This document shows, piece by piece, positions 33,513-42,299 of a stretch of 56,450 nucleotides of DNA. The DNA comes from an uncultured Pelagibacteraceae bacterium (GTDB lineage Bacteria > Pseudomonadota > Alphaproteobacteria > Pelagibacterales > Pelagibacteraceae). The notes beneath the pieces were generated by a model. The model did not search any database. It was not told the DNA's origin and saw only the letters and a list, made by a program, of their open reading frames with translations. Made by a program: the position numbers and the translations under genes. The stretch is from the NCBI GenBank assembly GCA_902567495.1, contig CACFMO010000008.1, positions 1 to 56,450 of the forward strand, written 5' to 3'. Each line of letters begins with the position of its first letter. Within the stretch, counting starts at the first letter, position 1.

Positions 33513-34982
33513 TTAAATATCTTCTACCGTTATTGGTTTCGACTTTTTGAGTTCTACATCCAATTTTTTTCCTCCATTTAAAATTGTCTCTATAGTTTTT
33601 TTTACGTTATAGTCGTAATAAGGTAATAGTTTAGAGACGTATTCTTCTAATACTATTTTATAATTTTTTTTCTTAATCCATGCCTCACGACTTTTTTGAT
33701 CTAAATTATCATCTAACGTAAATGATTTCGATAAAGAAGCCCAATCATCAAATTTAACAACATTATAAAATCTAGAGTCGTTGGTAATTATTTCATAACA
33801 TTTGTCTTGTCTTATTTGAGTTTCTGCGAGCCAATCATCTGGATCTTTTGGCATACCATTATCAAAATTCAATTTATCTTCAGATCCATAAATAAAATTA
33901 AAATCTTTTAAAATATTATTTGGTAACTCACTTCTTAAACCCTCTGAAATAGTTTTCAGCATGGCTTTAAATGTTGAAGCTGTATAACTTTTTCCAATAA
34001 TTTTTGTTCCAAGATTTTTAAAACTAAAATCTCCGTTTTGTTGTTTTTTATAGACAATATCCATGTCCTCTAAGACTGTTTTGCTTACTTGATTGTTGTA
34101 GGTGATCTTTTCTAATTTGGGGTGTCTACATAAGACAAAGAAGGAGTATAAATTACTTACAGGGGCTAAAATATACTCGTTAGGTTTATTTGGATTAAAT
34201 GTGCTTGAGGAGTCCTCTCCGTCAAAATATTCTGTGAACTGACCAAGTGGAGTATTGTCTTTCCACCAGCTTTTAGGGTAAGGCCAATATGTTGTAAAAG
34301 GATGCAAGCCATAATAAATATATATAGGATTTAATTTTTTACCTCTTTGACTTTGTGCGTAAACTATTGGATTTGAATCATAACTATCTTGACTTGACTC
34401 AAATTCATAACCTTCAACTAAAGCATCTATCAGTTCTTGAATATCATCTTCTAAATCAAACATCTTTTTTAATTCCTCTTGCGAACCAAAGTTATCAGAT
34501 TTAACTTCATTAATTGGATCTGCTTTTATTTTTGAGTAATTATCAATCAAGCTCATAAATTGTTTTGTAGCACGATGCTGTCCCCAATTATCTGCCCTTC
34601 CAACGTCTATAATAAATTTTCTTTTAGTAGATACTGAAATATTTTTATTAAAAAAAGGAGATTTTATCGTTCTTAAAGGTATAAGGTTTATTTCGCTGAA
34701 TCTTTCTAACGGTATATCTTCTGTTCTAGGTAATTTTTTTCTAGTTTTATTTATTTTTAAATCCTCTGGGGAAACATTGAGAACATTGGCAACAATATTA
34801 ATTGTTTTGTCTGATGCTATCAGTTCATTTTCCATTCTTTGCAATGTTTTATCTCCAAATGCTTTTAAATTATTTGATCTACAATATTCCTCCACGCTTC
34901 TCATCAAAACATCTTTTGTTTTGAATCCTTTGTTTTTTCTAAATTCTGCAATATCTGATCTAATATTTTTTATATTGTTCAT
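33513..34982 (-). CDS. XRE-type helix-turn-helix protein with large unknown C-terminal domain, accessory
   Basis: A 489-aa protein, first of the accessory cassette. Residues 4-77 look like an XRE helix-turn-helix with an enlarged loop: IRSDIAEFRKNKGFKTKDVL, then KTLQRMENELIASDKTIN and VANVLNVSPEDL. The remaining ~410 residues match nothing I know; they are rich in Trp/Tyr in the centre (LHPFTTYWPYPKSWWKD) and acidic elsewhere, with no membrane segment. Upstream are four copies of GTCCAA/TTGGAC flanking a TATAAT box, suggesting autoregulation. A regulator of the two downstream genes, or a sensor-effector in a defence-type module, are both plausible. It sits between mnmE and the 107-aa gene. 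Confidence 0.7.
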   Translation of the reverse strand: MNNIKNIRSDIAEFRKNKGFKTKDVLMRSVEEYCRSNNLKAFGDKTLQRMENELIASDKTINIVANVLNVSPEDLKINKTRKKLPRTEDIPLERFSEINLIPLRTIKSPFFNKNISVSTKRKFIIDVGRADNWGQHRATKQFMSLIDNYSKIKADPINEVKSDNFGSQEELKKMFDLEDDIQELIDALVEGYEFESSQDSYDSNPIVYAQSQRGKKLNPIYIYYGLHPFTTYWPYPKSWWKDNTPLGQFTEYFDGEDSSSTFNPNKPNEYILAPVSNLYSFFVLCRHPKLEKITYNNQVSKTVLEDMDIVYKKQQNGDFSFKNLGTKIIGKSYTASTFKAMLKTISEGLRSELPNNILKDFNFIYGSEDKLNFDNGMPKDPDDWLAETQIRQDKCYEIITNDSRFYNVVKFDDWASLSKSFTLDDNLDQKSREAWIKKKNYKIVLEEYVSKLLPYYDYNVKKTIETILNGGKKLDVELKKSKPITVEDI

Positions 34983-35025
34983 ACTTAGAAGATAAGAACT
35001 CTATAAGAAATAACAAGATAATTAG

Positions 35026-35105
35026 TTGGACATTAATTGGACATTATAAATGTCTACTCGTTAAGAATATTGTCCAAATTTGATTTGAAACGTCCAAAAG
35101 GGACG
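35026..35105 (-). promoter_or_regulatory. Promoter/operator region of the XRE-type gene with repeated TTGGAC motifs
   Basis: Read on the plus strand: TTGGAC at 35026 and 35037 (11 bp apart, one helical turn) and the inverse GTCCAA at 35072 and 35092 (20 bp apart). The last sits in the palindrome CGTCC-AAAAG-GGACG (35091-35105). A perfect minus-strand TATAAT lies at 35048-35043 between the two pairs, directly abutting a GTCCAA. This layout is typical of repressor sites straddling an autoregulated promoter. Confidence 0.6.
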
Positions 35106-35131
35106 TAGAGTTAGTCATAAGTGGTACTTAA

Positions 35132-36466
35132 TTACTTACCTATACAGAAATCCTTGAAAATGGCCCCTAGGATCTCCTCTACATCGACCTTTCCTACGAT
35201 ACTGCCTAGATGCCTAGTAGCTAATCTTAGATCTTCTGCTGCTGTTTCAATCTCTTTGGATTGATCCTTCTTTAGAAACTTTTCAATTTCTTTGAGAGCT
35301 GCATTTAACTTGGTTCTATGCCTTTCTCTGGTTACTAAAACGTTATTTGATCTAATAAATTTTTTAGATAATTTTTGCTTAATAATTTTGATGAGCTTAT
35401 CGATATTTTTATTTTTTTTAGCTGATATTAAAATTTGATCATTTTTCTTAAATTCATTTTTTGGAGTTTTTTTACTTAAATCAGATTTATTAAAAACTAA
35501 TATACAGTCTTTATTAATTAATTTCTTAACATCTTTATTAATTGTTTTTTTTGATACATCAATCATGACCAAAGTTAAATCAGCTTCTTTTGCCTTTTTA
35601 ATAGCTCTTTTAATACCCTCTTTTTCGACCTTATTTTTAGCTTTTCTTATTCCCGCAGTATCGGCCAAAATAACAGGATATCCATCTATATTTAAATATG
35701 TCTCTACCACATCTCTTGTGGTGCCCTCCTCCTCCGAGACGATTGCAGCATCTCTTTTTGCAAGAAGATTTAATAAAGATGACTTCCCAGCATTAACGTC
35801 TCCTATGATAGATATTCTAAAACCATCTCTAATTTTTTCCCCGACTTTTTGATCCTCTAGAATTTGTTTAATATCAGTGTGGACTTGTTTAATTGACTCT
35901 TGAACACCCTTTAAAACATTCCCGGGAAGATCATCTTCTGCAAAGTCTATTTGAGCCTCTATATACGATAATGATTTAACCAATTTTTCTCTTAAGTTTT
36001 CATAATATTTGGATGCATATCCTTGAACTAAATTTGCCGCTTGTTCCCTTTGAAGCTCAGTTTCAGCGTGTATTAAATCTCCAATACTTTCTGCTTTAAT
36101 AAGATCTATCTTATTATTCTGAAAGGCAATCTTAGTGAATTCTCCTGGTTCAGCTAATCGACAATTTTTTTGGTCTGATAGAACCTTTAAAAGATAGCTT
36201 ATTACAGCATTACTTCCATGAATATGAAGTTCAGCTAAATCATCCCCTGTGAAACTATGGGGTTTGGGAAACCACAAGAGTAGTGCCTCGGGATCAATAA
36301 TTTTTTTATTTTTTGGGTCTATAAATTTACATAAATTTATCTCATTGGATTTAATATTTTTTTCATTAGTTAAAGACTTACAAATATCAAGTGTCTGCGG
36401 ACCAGATATTCTTACTATAGCTATACCGCTTGGGCCTTTTCCTGAGGATAATGCAAATATATTCAT
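35132..36466 (-). CDS. mnmE: tRNA modification GTPase MnmE (TrmE)
   Basis: A 444-aa GTPase partner of MnmG in cmnm5U34 synthesis. The N-terminal folate-binding domain starts IFALSSGKGPSGIAIVRISG. The G domain carries GDVNAGKSSLLN (P-loop), DTAGIRK (G3) and NKSD (G4). The protein ends in the conserved FCIGK, whose cysteine is essential. The complete C-terminus shows that the cassette did not disrupt the gene. It is 10 bp from the divergent ogt start. Confidence 0.97.
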   Translation of the reverse strand: MNIFALSSGKGPSGIAIVRISGPQTLDICKSLTNEKNIKSNEINLCKFIDPKNKKIIDPEALLLWFPKPHSFTGDDLAELHIHGSNAVISYLLKVLSDQKNCRLAEPGEFTKIAFQNNKIDLIKAESIGDLIHAETELQREQAANLVQGYASKYYENLREKLVKSLSYIEAQIDFAEDDLPGNVLKGVQESIKQVHTDIKQILEDQKVGEKIRDGFRISIIGDVNAGKSSLLNLLAKRDAAIVSEEEGTTRDVVETYLNIDGYPVILADTAGIRKAKNKVEKEGIKRAIKKAKEADLTLVMIDVSKKTINKDVKKLINKDCILVFNKSDLSKKTPKNEFKKNDQILISAKKNKNIDKLIKIIKQKLSKKFIRSNNVLVTRERHRTKLNAALKEIEKFLKKDQSKEIETAAEDLRLATRHLGSIVGKVDVEEILGAIFKDFCIGK

Positions 36467-36476
36467 TTATTAAATT

Positions 36477-36953
36477 TTGTTTTTTATTAACATAGAATAT
36501 ATGCAAAATGCCATTTGTTTTAGTACTAAGTTTGGCTGGATTACGGCTACAGAGCAAAAAAACAAAGTAACCTCTATTCGTTTTAGAAAGTCATCAAAAC
36601 AAAGGAAAACTTCATTTTTATTAAATAAACTTAAAAATAATATTAATTTATTTTTTAAAGGTGAGACGAGACTTATAAATCTTCCATTAAAAATTGAGGG
36701 TACCTCAATCCAAAAAAAAGTGTGGAAGGAACTTAGAAAAATTAAAAAAGGTAAAACCAAAAGTTATGGAGAGATTGCTAAAAAATTTAAATTATCACCA
36801 AGATATGTTGGAAAGATTTGCGGTAAAAATCAACATATTTTAGCTATACCATGTCATAGAGTCATAAGATCTGACGGATCATTGGCTGGATTTTCTACAA
36901 CAGGAGGTAAAAATCTTAAAAGAAAACTTTTAGAATTTGAAAAAAATAAATAA
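36477..36953 (+). CDS. ogt: Methylated-DNA-[protein]-cysteine S-methyltransferase
   Basis: A 158-aa suicidal DNA repair protein removing alkyl groups from O6-methylguanine. The active-site motif is IPCHRVI with the acceptor C126, followed by GSLAGFSTTGGKNLKRKLLEFE. The winged helix SYGEIAKKFKLSPRYVGKICGKN precedes it. The actual start might be the second Met (residue 9). It is divergent from mnmE and convergent with the ubiH-type gene. Confidence 0.92.
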   Translation: MFFINIEYMQNAICFSTKFGWITATEQKNKVTSIRFRKSSKQRKTSFLLNKLKNNINLFFKGETRLINLPLKIEGTSIQKKVWKELRKIKKGKTKSYGEIAKKFKLSPRYVGKICGKNQHILAIPCHRVIRSDGSLAGFSTTGGKNLKRKLLEFEKNK

Positions 36954-36958
36954 TTTTT

Positions 36959-38080
36959 TTATTTTAAGGATTGAAAAATCCCTTTATCAGAAATTTTAAT
37001 ACTCATTTCCTTTAAAAAATTAAACTTATTAATATCACTTAAAATGAAGTCCTTTATCGGAGAAGTGATTTTATTTTGTTTAAAAAAACTATTTGTTAAA
37101 TTTATTCCCAAACCAAAAAGTAGGTTTTCTGGTTTTCTTGAACTTACAAACTTTTTAATAATCTCAGAGTCCTTGATTGGCAAACCTAAAGACTGGTTAT
37201 ATTCGATGAATTGAAATAATTTCATAATATCTCTTATTATCAAATTGAAACCTTGGCCAGCTACTGGATGAACATTATAAGAGCCATCACCTAAAACTAG
37301 TGAGTTATTTTTAGAAAAAATAGAATTGAATTTAAAAGAAATTGGATAAGTAATAATTTTATTAATATTTATATTTGTTTTATTACCTAATATTTTTTTT
37401 AATTTATTATAAACAAGATCATTTATATTTCTATTTTTAAGTTTATTTGAAACACTCCAAACAAAGGAAAAGTTTTTTTCATTAATTGGTAAAATTGCAA
37501 GTGGGCCCTCTTTTAAAAAGTACTGTCTTGGGTCACTAATGTTAATATTGTGGCATACCATCGATGTTAAGGCAATTTCTTTATCATCTTTTTGGATAAA
37601 TCTTTTTCCAACAAACTCTGAAATTATTTTTGAACTTCTTCCAACACATAATAATATCAAATCATAAGCATAACTTTTTTTTCCAAATAGAATACAAGAA
37701 TTTTTAGTATCAACTTTTTTTACTTCATTACTTATAATTTTTTTTAATAAAACTTTTTTAAGATCATTATTTTTTATTATATATAAAAGATTTTTTTGAT
37801 CCTCAGAAAAATTAATAAAATTATAAAATTGATTTATTTTTTCGTAAAATAAATTAATTTTTTTGCACGGCCAAAATAGTTTAGTATCCTTTTTGTCTAA
37901 ATATTTATTAAGAAATTTAAAATTAGTTGGGGAAATAGCAGTAATTCTTGGGTCATTTATTTTTTTTTCTTGTTTATTTTTAGTAATAAAATCTACATCA
38001 ATATCTAAATTACTAAGCACCAGGGCTGCTGTTAAACCCGATAATCCATCTCCAATAACGCAAATTTTTTGTTTTTTCAT
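36959..38080 (-). CDS. UbiH/UbiF/COQ6-family FAD-dependent ubiquinone-biosynthesis hydroxylase
   Basis: A flavin monooxygenase of 373 aa. It has the N-terminal dinucleotide motif ICVIGDGLSGLTAALVLS, the mid-chain LILLCVGRSSKI (DG-type motif), and LVLGDGSYNVHPVAGQGFNL, the second FAD motif of the UbiH family. It hydroxylates the ubiquinone ring precursor; which position (UbiH, UbiF or UbiL type) cannot be told. The ATG at 38080 is chosen because the upstream 13 residues of the longer frame (to 38119) are not family-like. Divergent from ftsK. Confidence 0.85.
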   Translation of the reverse strand: MKKQKICVIGDGLSGLTAALVLSNLDIDVDFITKNKQEKKINDPRITAISPTNFKFLNKYLDKKDTKLFWPCKKINLFYEKINQFYNFINFSEDQKNLLYIIKNNDLKKVLLKKIISNEVKKVDTKNSCILFGKKSYAYDLILLCVGRSSKIISEFVGKRFIQKDDKEIALTSMVCHNINISDPRQYFLKEGPLAILPINEKNFSFVWSVSNKLKNRNINDLVYNKLKKILGNKTNININKIITYPISFKFNSIFSKNNSLVLGDGSYNVHPVAGQGFNLIIRDIMKLFQFIEYNQSLGLPIKDSEIIKKFVSSRKPENLLFGLGINLTNSFFKQNKITSPIKDFILSDINKFNFLKEMSIKISDKGIFQSLK

Positions 38081-38129
38081 ATTTTTATGAATTTTATCAA
38101 TTTTATTTAAATGATACAAAGTAAACTAG

Positions 38130-40211
38130 GTGATTCGAGAAATGCAATTAAATATTTTACTAAGTAATGTCGCAAGTTTTATGAAAAGACGTCTAATCGA
38201 GTTATTTGGACTAATTTTAATTGCATTATGTTTCTTATTTACATTCACTTTAGCTTTTTATTCTCCAGAAAACACAACATTAATTTATAGAGCAGAAGGT
38301 GCTCAGGCTGTAAATATTTTCTATTATTATTCAAATGTAACGGCTGATTTTTTTCTTCAAAGTTTTGGATTAATGTCATTTGTAATTGGTATTTGTATTT
38401 TATCTTGGGGAATAAACTTAATTATAAATAAAAAAATTGAGAACTTATTAGCTAAATCTTTTTATCTTTGTGCAAGTCTATTCTTTGGTTGTCTGTTTGT
38501 TTACTCAAGTTTTAATAATTCATTTTGGTTGATTGATAATGGTAATTCTGGATTTGTAGGGGAAAGAAGCTATAGTTTCTTTATTAGTTTTTTTCCAATT
38601 ATTGAGAATGAATATTTTAAAATTAGTTTTCTTATTTTAACACTAGCTTTTTTTATTTTAAGTTCATCAATTAACTTTATAAAAATTTTTAAATTTTTTA
38701 CGAAAAAAAGTGATCAAGTTGATGATGGCAAAACGAATATTGTAGATGAGTCGGAAGAAAAGATACAGAACGATATAAATTTAGGTCAAGAAAAACAGCA
38801 ATCCTTCAGTTTTAAAATTAAAAATACTGAAAATAAAACCAATAAATATATATTGCCAACTCTTTCCCTTTTAGAAAAAAACAAAGGTTTATTAATTTCA
38901 AAACCGGGTAACAAAAATATTGGGCCAGATTTTTTAGAAAAAATACTTCTAGATTTTGGTGTTCAGGGTAAAATAAAAAAAATTAGTAATGGTCCTGTAG
39001 TGACTTTATACGAATTTGAACCAGCGCCAGGAGTAAAAGTTTCAAAGATCATTAATTTATCTGACGATATTGCTCGGCATACAAGCTCTGTATCCACAAG
39101 AGTATCCGTAATACCTGGTAAAAATACTGTTGGTATAGAAATCCCAAACACACGGAGAGATGATGTATATCTTTCAGAGATAATATCTTCGGATAGTTTT
39201 GGTAAAAGAGAAAATAGTTTGCCTATTGCTCTTGGAAAAACTATTTCGGGAACTCCTATAACTGTCGACTTAACATCAATGCCACATCTTTTGGTGGCTG
39301 GTACCACTGGTTCAGGTAAATCAGTTTGTATTAATAGTATAATTATGTCTCTGTTGTACAAGCACGGTCCCGATAATTGTAAATTTATTCTAATTGATCC
39401 AAAAATGTTAGAACTGTCATCTTACGAAGGAATTCCTCATTTATTAACTTCTGTGATCACAGATGCAAAAAAAGCTACCTCTGCATTAAGTTGGACTGTT
39501 AAAGAAATGGAGAGCAGATATAGGTTAATGAGTTCTGAAGGTGTTAAAAATATTGATGGATATAATCAAAAACACAAACTTAAAATGCCATACATTGTTG
39601 TTGTTGTAGATGAAATGTCAGATTTAATGTTAGTTTCTGGTAAAGAAATCGAGGGATATGTTCAAAAGTTATCGGCAATGGCAAGAGCAGCTGGTATCCA
39701 CATTATAATGGCTACTCAAAGACCTAGTGTAGATGTAATAACCGGAACAATCAAAGCAAATTTTCCTACTAGAATATCTTTTCAAGTAAGTTCAAAAATT
39801 GACAGTAAAACAATTTTAGGGGAACAAGGAGCAGAGCAACTTTTAGGGAAAGGTGATATGTTATTTATGTCATCAGCCAATAAAATATTTAGAATTCACG
39901 GTCCATATGTTTCTGAAAGTGAAATAGAAAAAGTTAATAGTTTTTTAAGATCGCAAGGTGAACCAGATTATATTGACGAGATAACTGCAATTAATGTAGG
40001 TGAGAAAACTGATAGTTTATCATTTGATGGAAATGATGAATTATATGACTCTGCAATCAAAATTGTACAAACTGAAAAAAAAGCCTCAACAAGTTTTTTA
40101 CAAAGAAAACTTCAAATAGGCTATAACCGTGCAGCTAGAATAATTGACCAAATGGAAGATAATGGGATAGTTAGCAAAGCAAACCATGTTGGTAAAAGAG
40201 AGGTTTTATAG
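38130..40211 (+). CDS. ftsK: DNA translocase FtsK
   Basis: A 693-aa SpoIIIE/FtsK translocase coordinating chromosome segregation with division. Four transmembrane segments occupy about residues 20-185. A short charged linker and the alpha/beta motor follow, with Walker A GTTGSGKS at residues 391-398, Walker B VVVVDEMSDLML and TQRPSVDVITG. The C-terminal gamma winged helix (ASTSFLQRKLQIGYNRAARIIDQME) reads KOPS-type sites. The linker is short relative to E. coli FtsK, as usual for streamlined genomes. It overlaps lolA by 26 bp. Confidence 0.97.
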   Translation: MIREMQLNILLSNVASFMKRRLIELFGLILIALCFLFTFTLAFYSPENTTLIYRAEGAQAVNIFYYYSNVTADFFLQSFGLMSFVIGICILSWGINLIINKKIENLLAKSFYLCASLFFGCLFVYSSFNNSFWLIDNGNSGFVGERSYSFFISFFPIIENEYFKISFLILTLAFFILSSSINFIKIFKFFTKKSDQVDDGKTNIVDESEEKIQNDINLGQEKQQSFSFKIKNTENKTNKYILPTLSLLEKNKGLLISKPGNKNIGPDFLEKILLDFGVQGKIKKISNGPVVTLYEFEPAPGVKVSKIINLSDDIARHTSSVSTRVSVIPGKNTVGIEIPNTRRDDVYLSEIISSDSFGKRENSLPIALGKTISGTPITVDLTSMPHLLVAGTTGSGKSVCINSIIMSLLYKHGPDNCKFILIDPKMLELSSYEGIPHLLTSVITDAKKATSALSWTVKEMESRYRLMSSEGVKNIDGYNQKHKLKMPYIVVVVDEMSDLMLVSGKEIEGYVQKLSAMARAAGIHIIMATQRPSVDVITGTIKANFPTRISFQVSSKIDSKTILGEQGAEQLLGKGDMLFMSSANKIFRIHGPYVSESEIEKVNSFLRSQGEPDYIDEITAINVGEKTDSLSFDGNDELYDSAIKIVQTEKKASTSFLQRKLQIGYNRAARIIDQMEDNGIVSKANHVGKREVL

Positions 40212-40788
40212 TTTTTTGTTAAAAAAAAATATAACAATAATTTTTATTACAGTCATTTTTATAGGCTACTTTGGTTCATTAAAAGCTAATGAAAAAATAA
40301 GTATTATTAATAATTTTAATGCTTCAGAGACTCTTAAATTTGATTTTACTCAAAAATCATTTGATAAAAATGAAAAAGGAGTTTGTTTTTTAAAGAGGCC
40401 TTATTTCTTAAGGTGTCAATATAAAGACAAACATCAAAAAGAGCTTATTATAAACAATAGAGTTTTAGTTATTTATCACAAAAGATATAATAAAACTTAT
40501 AGATATCCAGTATCGAAATCTTTTTTCATAGATATTCTAAATAAAGAAAAATTTTCTGAATTAATTTCAAGCGGAGAGAGCTTGCCAAATTCAAATTTTA
40601 TTGAAATTAAATATTTGAATAAAAATAAAGGGGAGATAACATTATTCTTCAGTAAGAAAAACTATAATTTAAATGGTTGGAGGCTAGTTGATATTAACAA
40701 CAATATCACATTATTAAAAATTGAGAATTTAATTAAAAATTCTGATATTAAAAATAGTTTATTTTTAATCCCAGAAGAAAATCAATAA
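40186..40788 (+). CDS. lolA: Outer-membrane lipoprotein carrier LolA-like protein
   Basis: A 200-aa periplasmic chaperone of lipoprotein traffic. It has an N-terminal signal segment (residues ~14-34, ending SLKAN). The LolA pattern LKFDFTQKSFDKNEKGVCFLKRP is followed by FLRCQY and LVIYHKRYNKTYRYPVSKS. LolA moves lipoproteins from LolCDE to the outer membrane. Location directly after ftsK, as in many proteobacteria, supports the call despite sequence divergence. The start overlaps the ftsK end by 26 bp. Confidence 0.85.
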   Translation: MLVKERFYSFLLKKNITIIFITVIFIGYFGSLKANEKISIINNFNASETLKFDFTQKSFDKNEKGVCFLKRPYFLRCQYKDKHQKELIINNRVLVIYHKRYNKTYRYPVSKSFFIDILNKEKFSELISSGESLPNSNFIEIKYLNKNKGEITLFFSKKNYNLNGWRLVDINNNITLLKIENLIKNSDIKNSLFLIPEENQ

Positions 40789-40789
40789 G

Positions 40790-41146
40790 TTAAGGAACCA
40801 TTTTACCTATTTTTTCACCTGCGAATATGTGAAAATGTAAGTGGGGAACTTCTTGACCCCCATCACTTCCTATATTTGTTAAAGCTCTATAACCCTTTAT
40901 ATTTGCACTTACCAAGCTTGATACATGAGTTATCGCTTTGTTTAATTCAATTATTTCTTTGTCTGAAGCCTTTTTATTGAAATCATCTAAATCAACATAC
41001 TCACCTTTTGGAATTACAAGAACATGTATTTTTTTTTGGGGATTAATGTCGTGAAAAGCTAAAACGTGATCATTTTCATAAACTTTCTTACAAGGTATTT
41101 CTCCCCTAAGGATTTTTGCAAATATATTGTTTTTATCGTAACTCAT
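40790..41146 (-). CDS. hinT: HIT-family nucleotide-binding hydrolase (HinT type)
   Basis: A 118-aa histidine-triad protein hydrolysing purine nucleoside phosphoramidates. Signature HLHFHIFAG (HxHxH core) at the C-terminus, preceded by TNIGSDGGQEVP. N-terminal IFAKILRGEIPCKKVYEND is typical. It overlaps hisE by 4 bp and continues the minus-strand his operon, a linkage common in alphaproteobacteria. Confidence 0.95.
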   Translation of the reverse strand: MSYDKNNIFAKILRGEIPCKKVYENDHVLAFHDINPQKKIHVLVIPKGEYVDLDDFNKKASDKEIIELNKAITHVSSLVSANIKGYRALTNIGSDGGQEVPHLHFHIFAGEKIGKMVP

Positions 41147-41415
41147 TTTTGTCTTTTCTTAAGTTCGATCATTATATCTTCAATTTTTATTTTATTGGCC
41201 TCTAAATAAACCATCAAATGATAAAGCACATCAGCGGCCTCATGTATTTTGTTTGAATTTTTCTCCACAGATTCAATTAATTCTCCTATTTCTTCTTTTA
41301 CTTTAGCAACACTTAAACTCTTATCATTTAGAAGTTTATTTGTATAAGATTTATCAAGAGGAGAGTTTTTTCTTTCTCTTATTGTTTTTATCAATTGTTC
41401 TAAGTTTTCAAACAT
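41143..41415 (-). CDS. hisE: Phosphoribosyl-ATP pyrophosphatase
   Basis: A 90-aa helical MazG-superfamily enzyme carrying out the second step of histidine synthesis. Signature KVKEEIGELIESVEK (metal-binding glutamates) and HEAADVLYHLMVYLEA. The HisI cyclohydrolase partner is not fused and not in the window. It is linked to hisF and hinT on the minus strand. Confidence 0.95.
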   Translation of the reverse strand: MFENLEQLIKTIRERKNSPLDKSYTNKLLNDKSLSVAKVKEEIGELIESVEKNSNKIHEAADVLYHLMVYLEANKIKIEDIMIELKKRQK

Positions 41416-41416
41416 T

Positions 41417-42175
41417 TTATAACCTTACTGATACATTCTTAGAATTCAAATATTCTTTAGCATCTTTAATTTTGAATTCACCGTAGTGGAAAATAGAAGC
41501 AGCTAGAACTGCACTTGCACCCCCTTTGACAATACCATCATACAAGTGGTCTAATGTTCCTACACCTCCAGAGGCAATGACAGGAATATTTGTGCTTTTT
41601 GTAATTGCTTTTAATAGATCAACATCATAACCAGATTTAGTTCCATCTTTATCCATTGAGGTTAATAAAATTTCACCAGCTCCATTGACTTCTACTTGCT
41701 TAGCAAACTTCACAGCATCAATACCAGTTTTGTTTCTTCCCCCGTGTGTAAAGACTTCCCACTTATTATTAGAAACATTTTTAGCATCAATTGCTACTAC
41801 AATACATTGGGACCCGAATTTTTTAGAAGCTTCTTTCACAAAGCCTACGTTTTTTACAGCTGCTGTATTGATAGAAACTTTATCCGCTCCAGCTAGTAAT
41901 AAATCGGTAATGTTTTGAATAGTTCTTACACCACCCCCAACAGTTAGTGGCACAAAGCATTCTTTCGCAGTTTTTTTAACAATATCAATGATTGTGTCCC
42001 TATATTCATTTGATGCAGTAATATCTAAAAAACAAATCTCATCAGCTCCCCCATCACTATAAATCTTAGCCTGTTCAACTGGATCACCGGCATCTTTTAA
42101 TTCAACAAAGTTAATACCTTTAACCACTCTTCCATTTTTTACATCTAAACAAGGAATAATTCTATTTTTTAACAT
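41417..42175 (-). CDS. hisF: Imidazole glycerol phosphate synthase subunit HisF
   Basis: The cyclase subunit of IGP synthase, a TIM barrel of 252 aa. [16 protein letters not shown] is the N-terminal catalytic aspartate motif. [15 protein letters not shown] and [15 protein letters not shown] hold the second catalytic aspartate. The ATG at 42175 starts the family-typical [11 protein letters not shown]; the open frame extends to 42256, but that stretch is not HisF-like and is occupied by a small ORF in another frame. HisF acts with HisH encoded two genes upstream. Confidence 0.96.
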   Translation of the reverse strand: MLKNRIIPCLDVKNGRVVKGINFVELKDAGDPVEQAKIYSDGGADEICFLDITASNEYRDTIIDIVKKTAKECFVPLTVGGGVRTIQNITDLLLAGADKVSINTAAVKNVGFVKEASKKFGSQCIVVAIDAKNVSNNKWEVFTHGGRNKTGIDAVKFAKQVEVNGAGEILLTSMDKDGTKSGYDVDLLKAITKSTNIPVIASGGVGTLDHLYDGIVKGGASAVLAASIFHYGEFKIKDAKEYLNSKNVSVRL

Positions 42176-42296
42176 TTTTTCTCTTTTTCGATTTACTCGG
42201 TAATAAGCCTTTGTTAACTGCTCTTGCTCTTTCAGAAAACCCGAGCTTCTCCCCATTTCTAATTTTTCTTCTTATTGTAGATAATTTTGCAACCAT
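42162..42296 (-). CDS. Small basic protein between hisA and hisF
   Basis: A 44-aa ORF with ATG at 42296, only 3 bp after the hisA stop, and TAG at 42162, overlapping hisF by 14 bp. Sequence opens [20 protein letters not shown] and ends [11 protein letters not shown]: strongly basic, without hydrophobic segments. The operon-like spacing and the absence of any other content in the 124-bp gap support a real gene. I recognise no family; a nucleic-acid- or ribosome-associated peptide is a guess from charge. Confidence 0.5.
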   Translation of the reverse strand: MVAKLSTIRRKIRNGEKLGFSERARAVNKGLLPSKSKKRKNVKK

Positions 42297-42299
42297 AAT

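Noticed and set aside
32331-35131. Integrated prophage or transposon with attachment repeats
   Set aside because: No integrase, transposase or convincing flanking direct repeats were found; a 10-bp repeat CGAATTTTTA at 32350 and 33506 marks gene ends within the cassette, not its borders.
42176-42256. Long form of HisF starting at 42256
   Set aside because: The extra 27 residues are not HisF-like and the same DNA is better explained by the small basic ORF in another frame.
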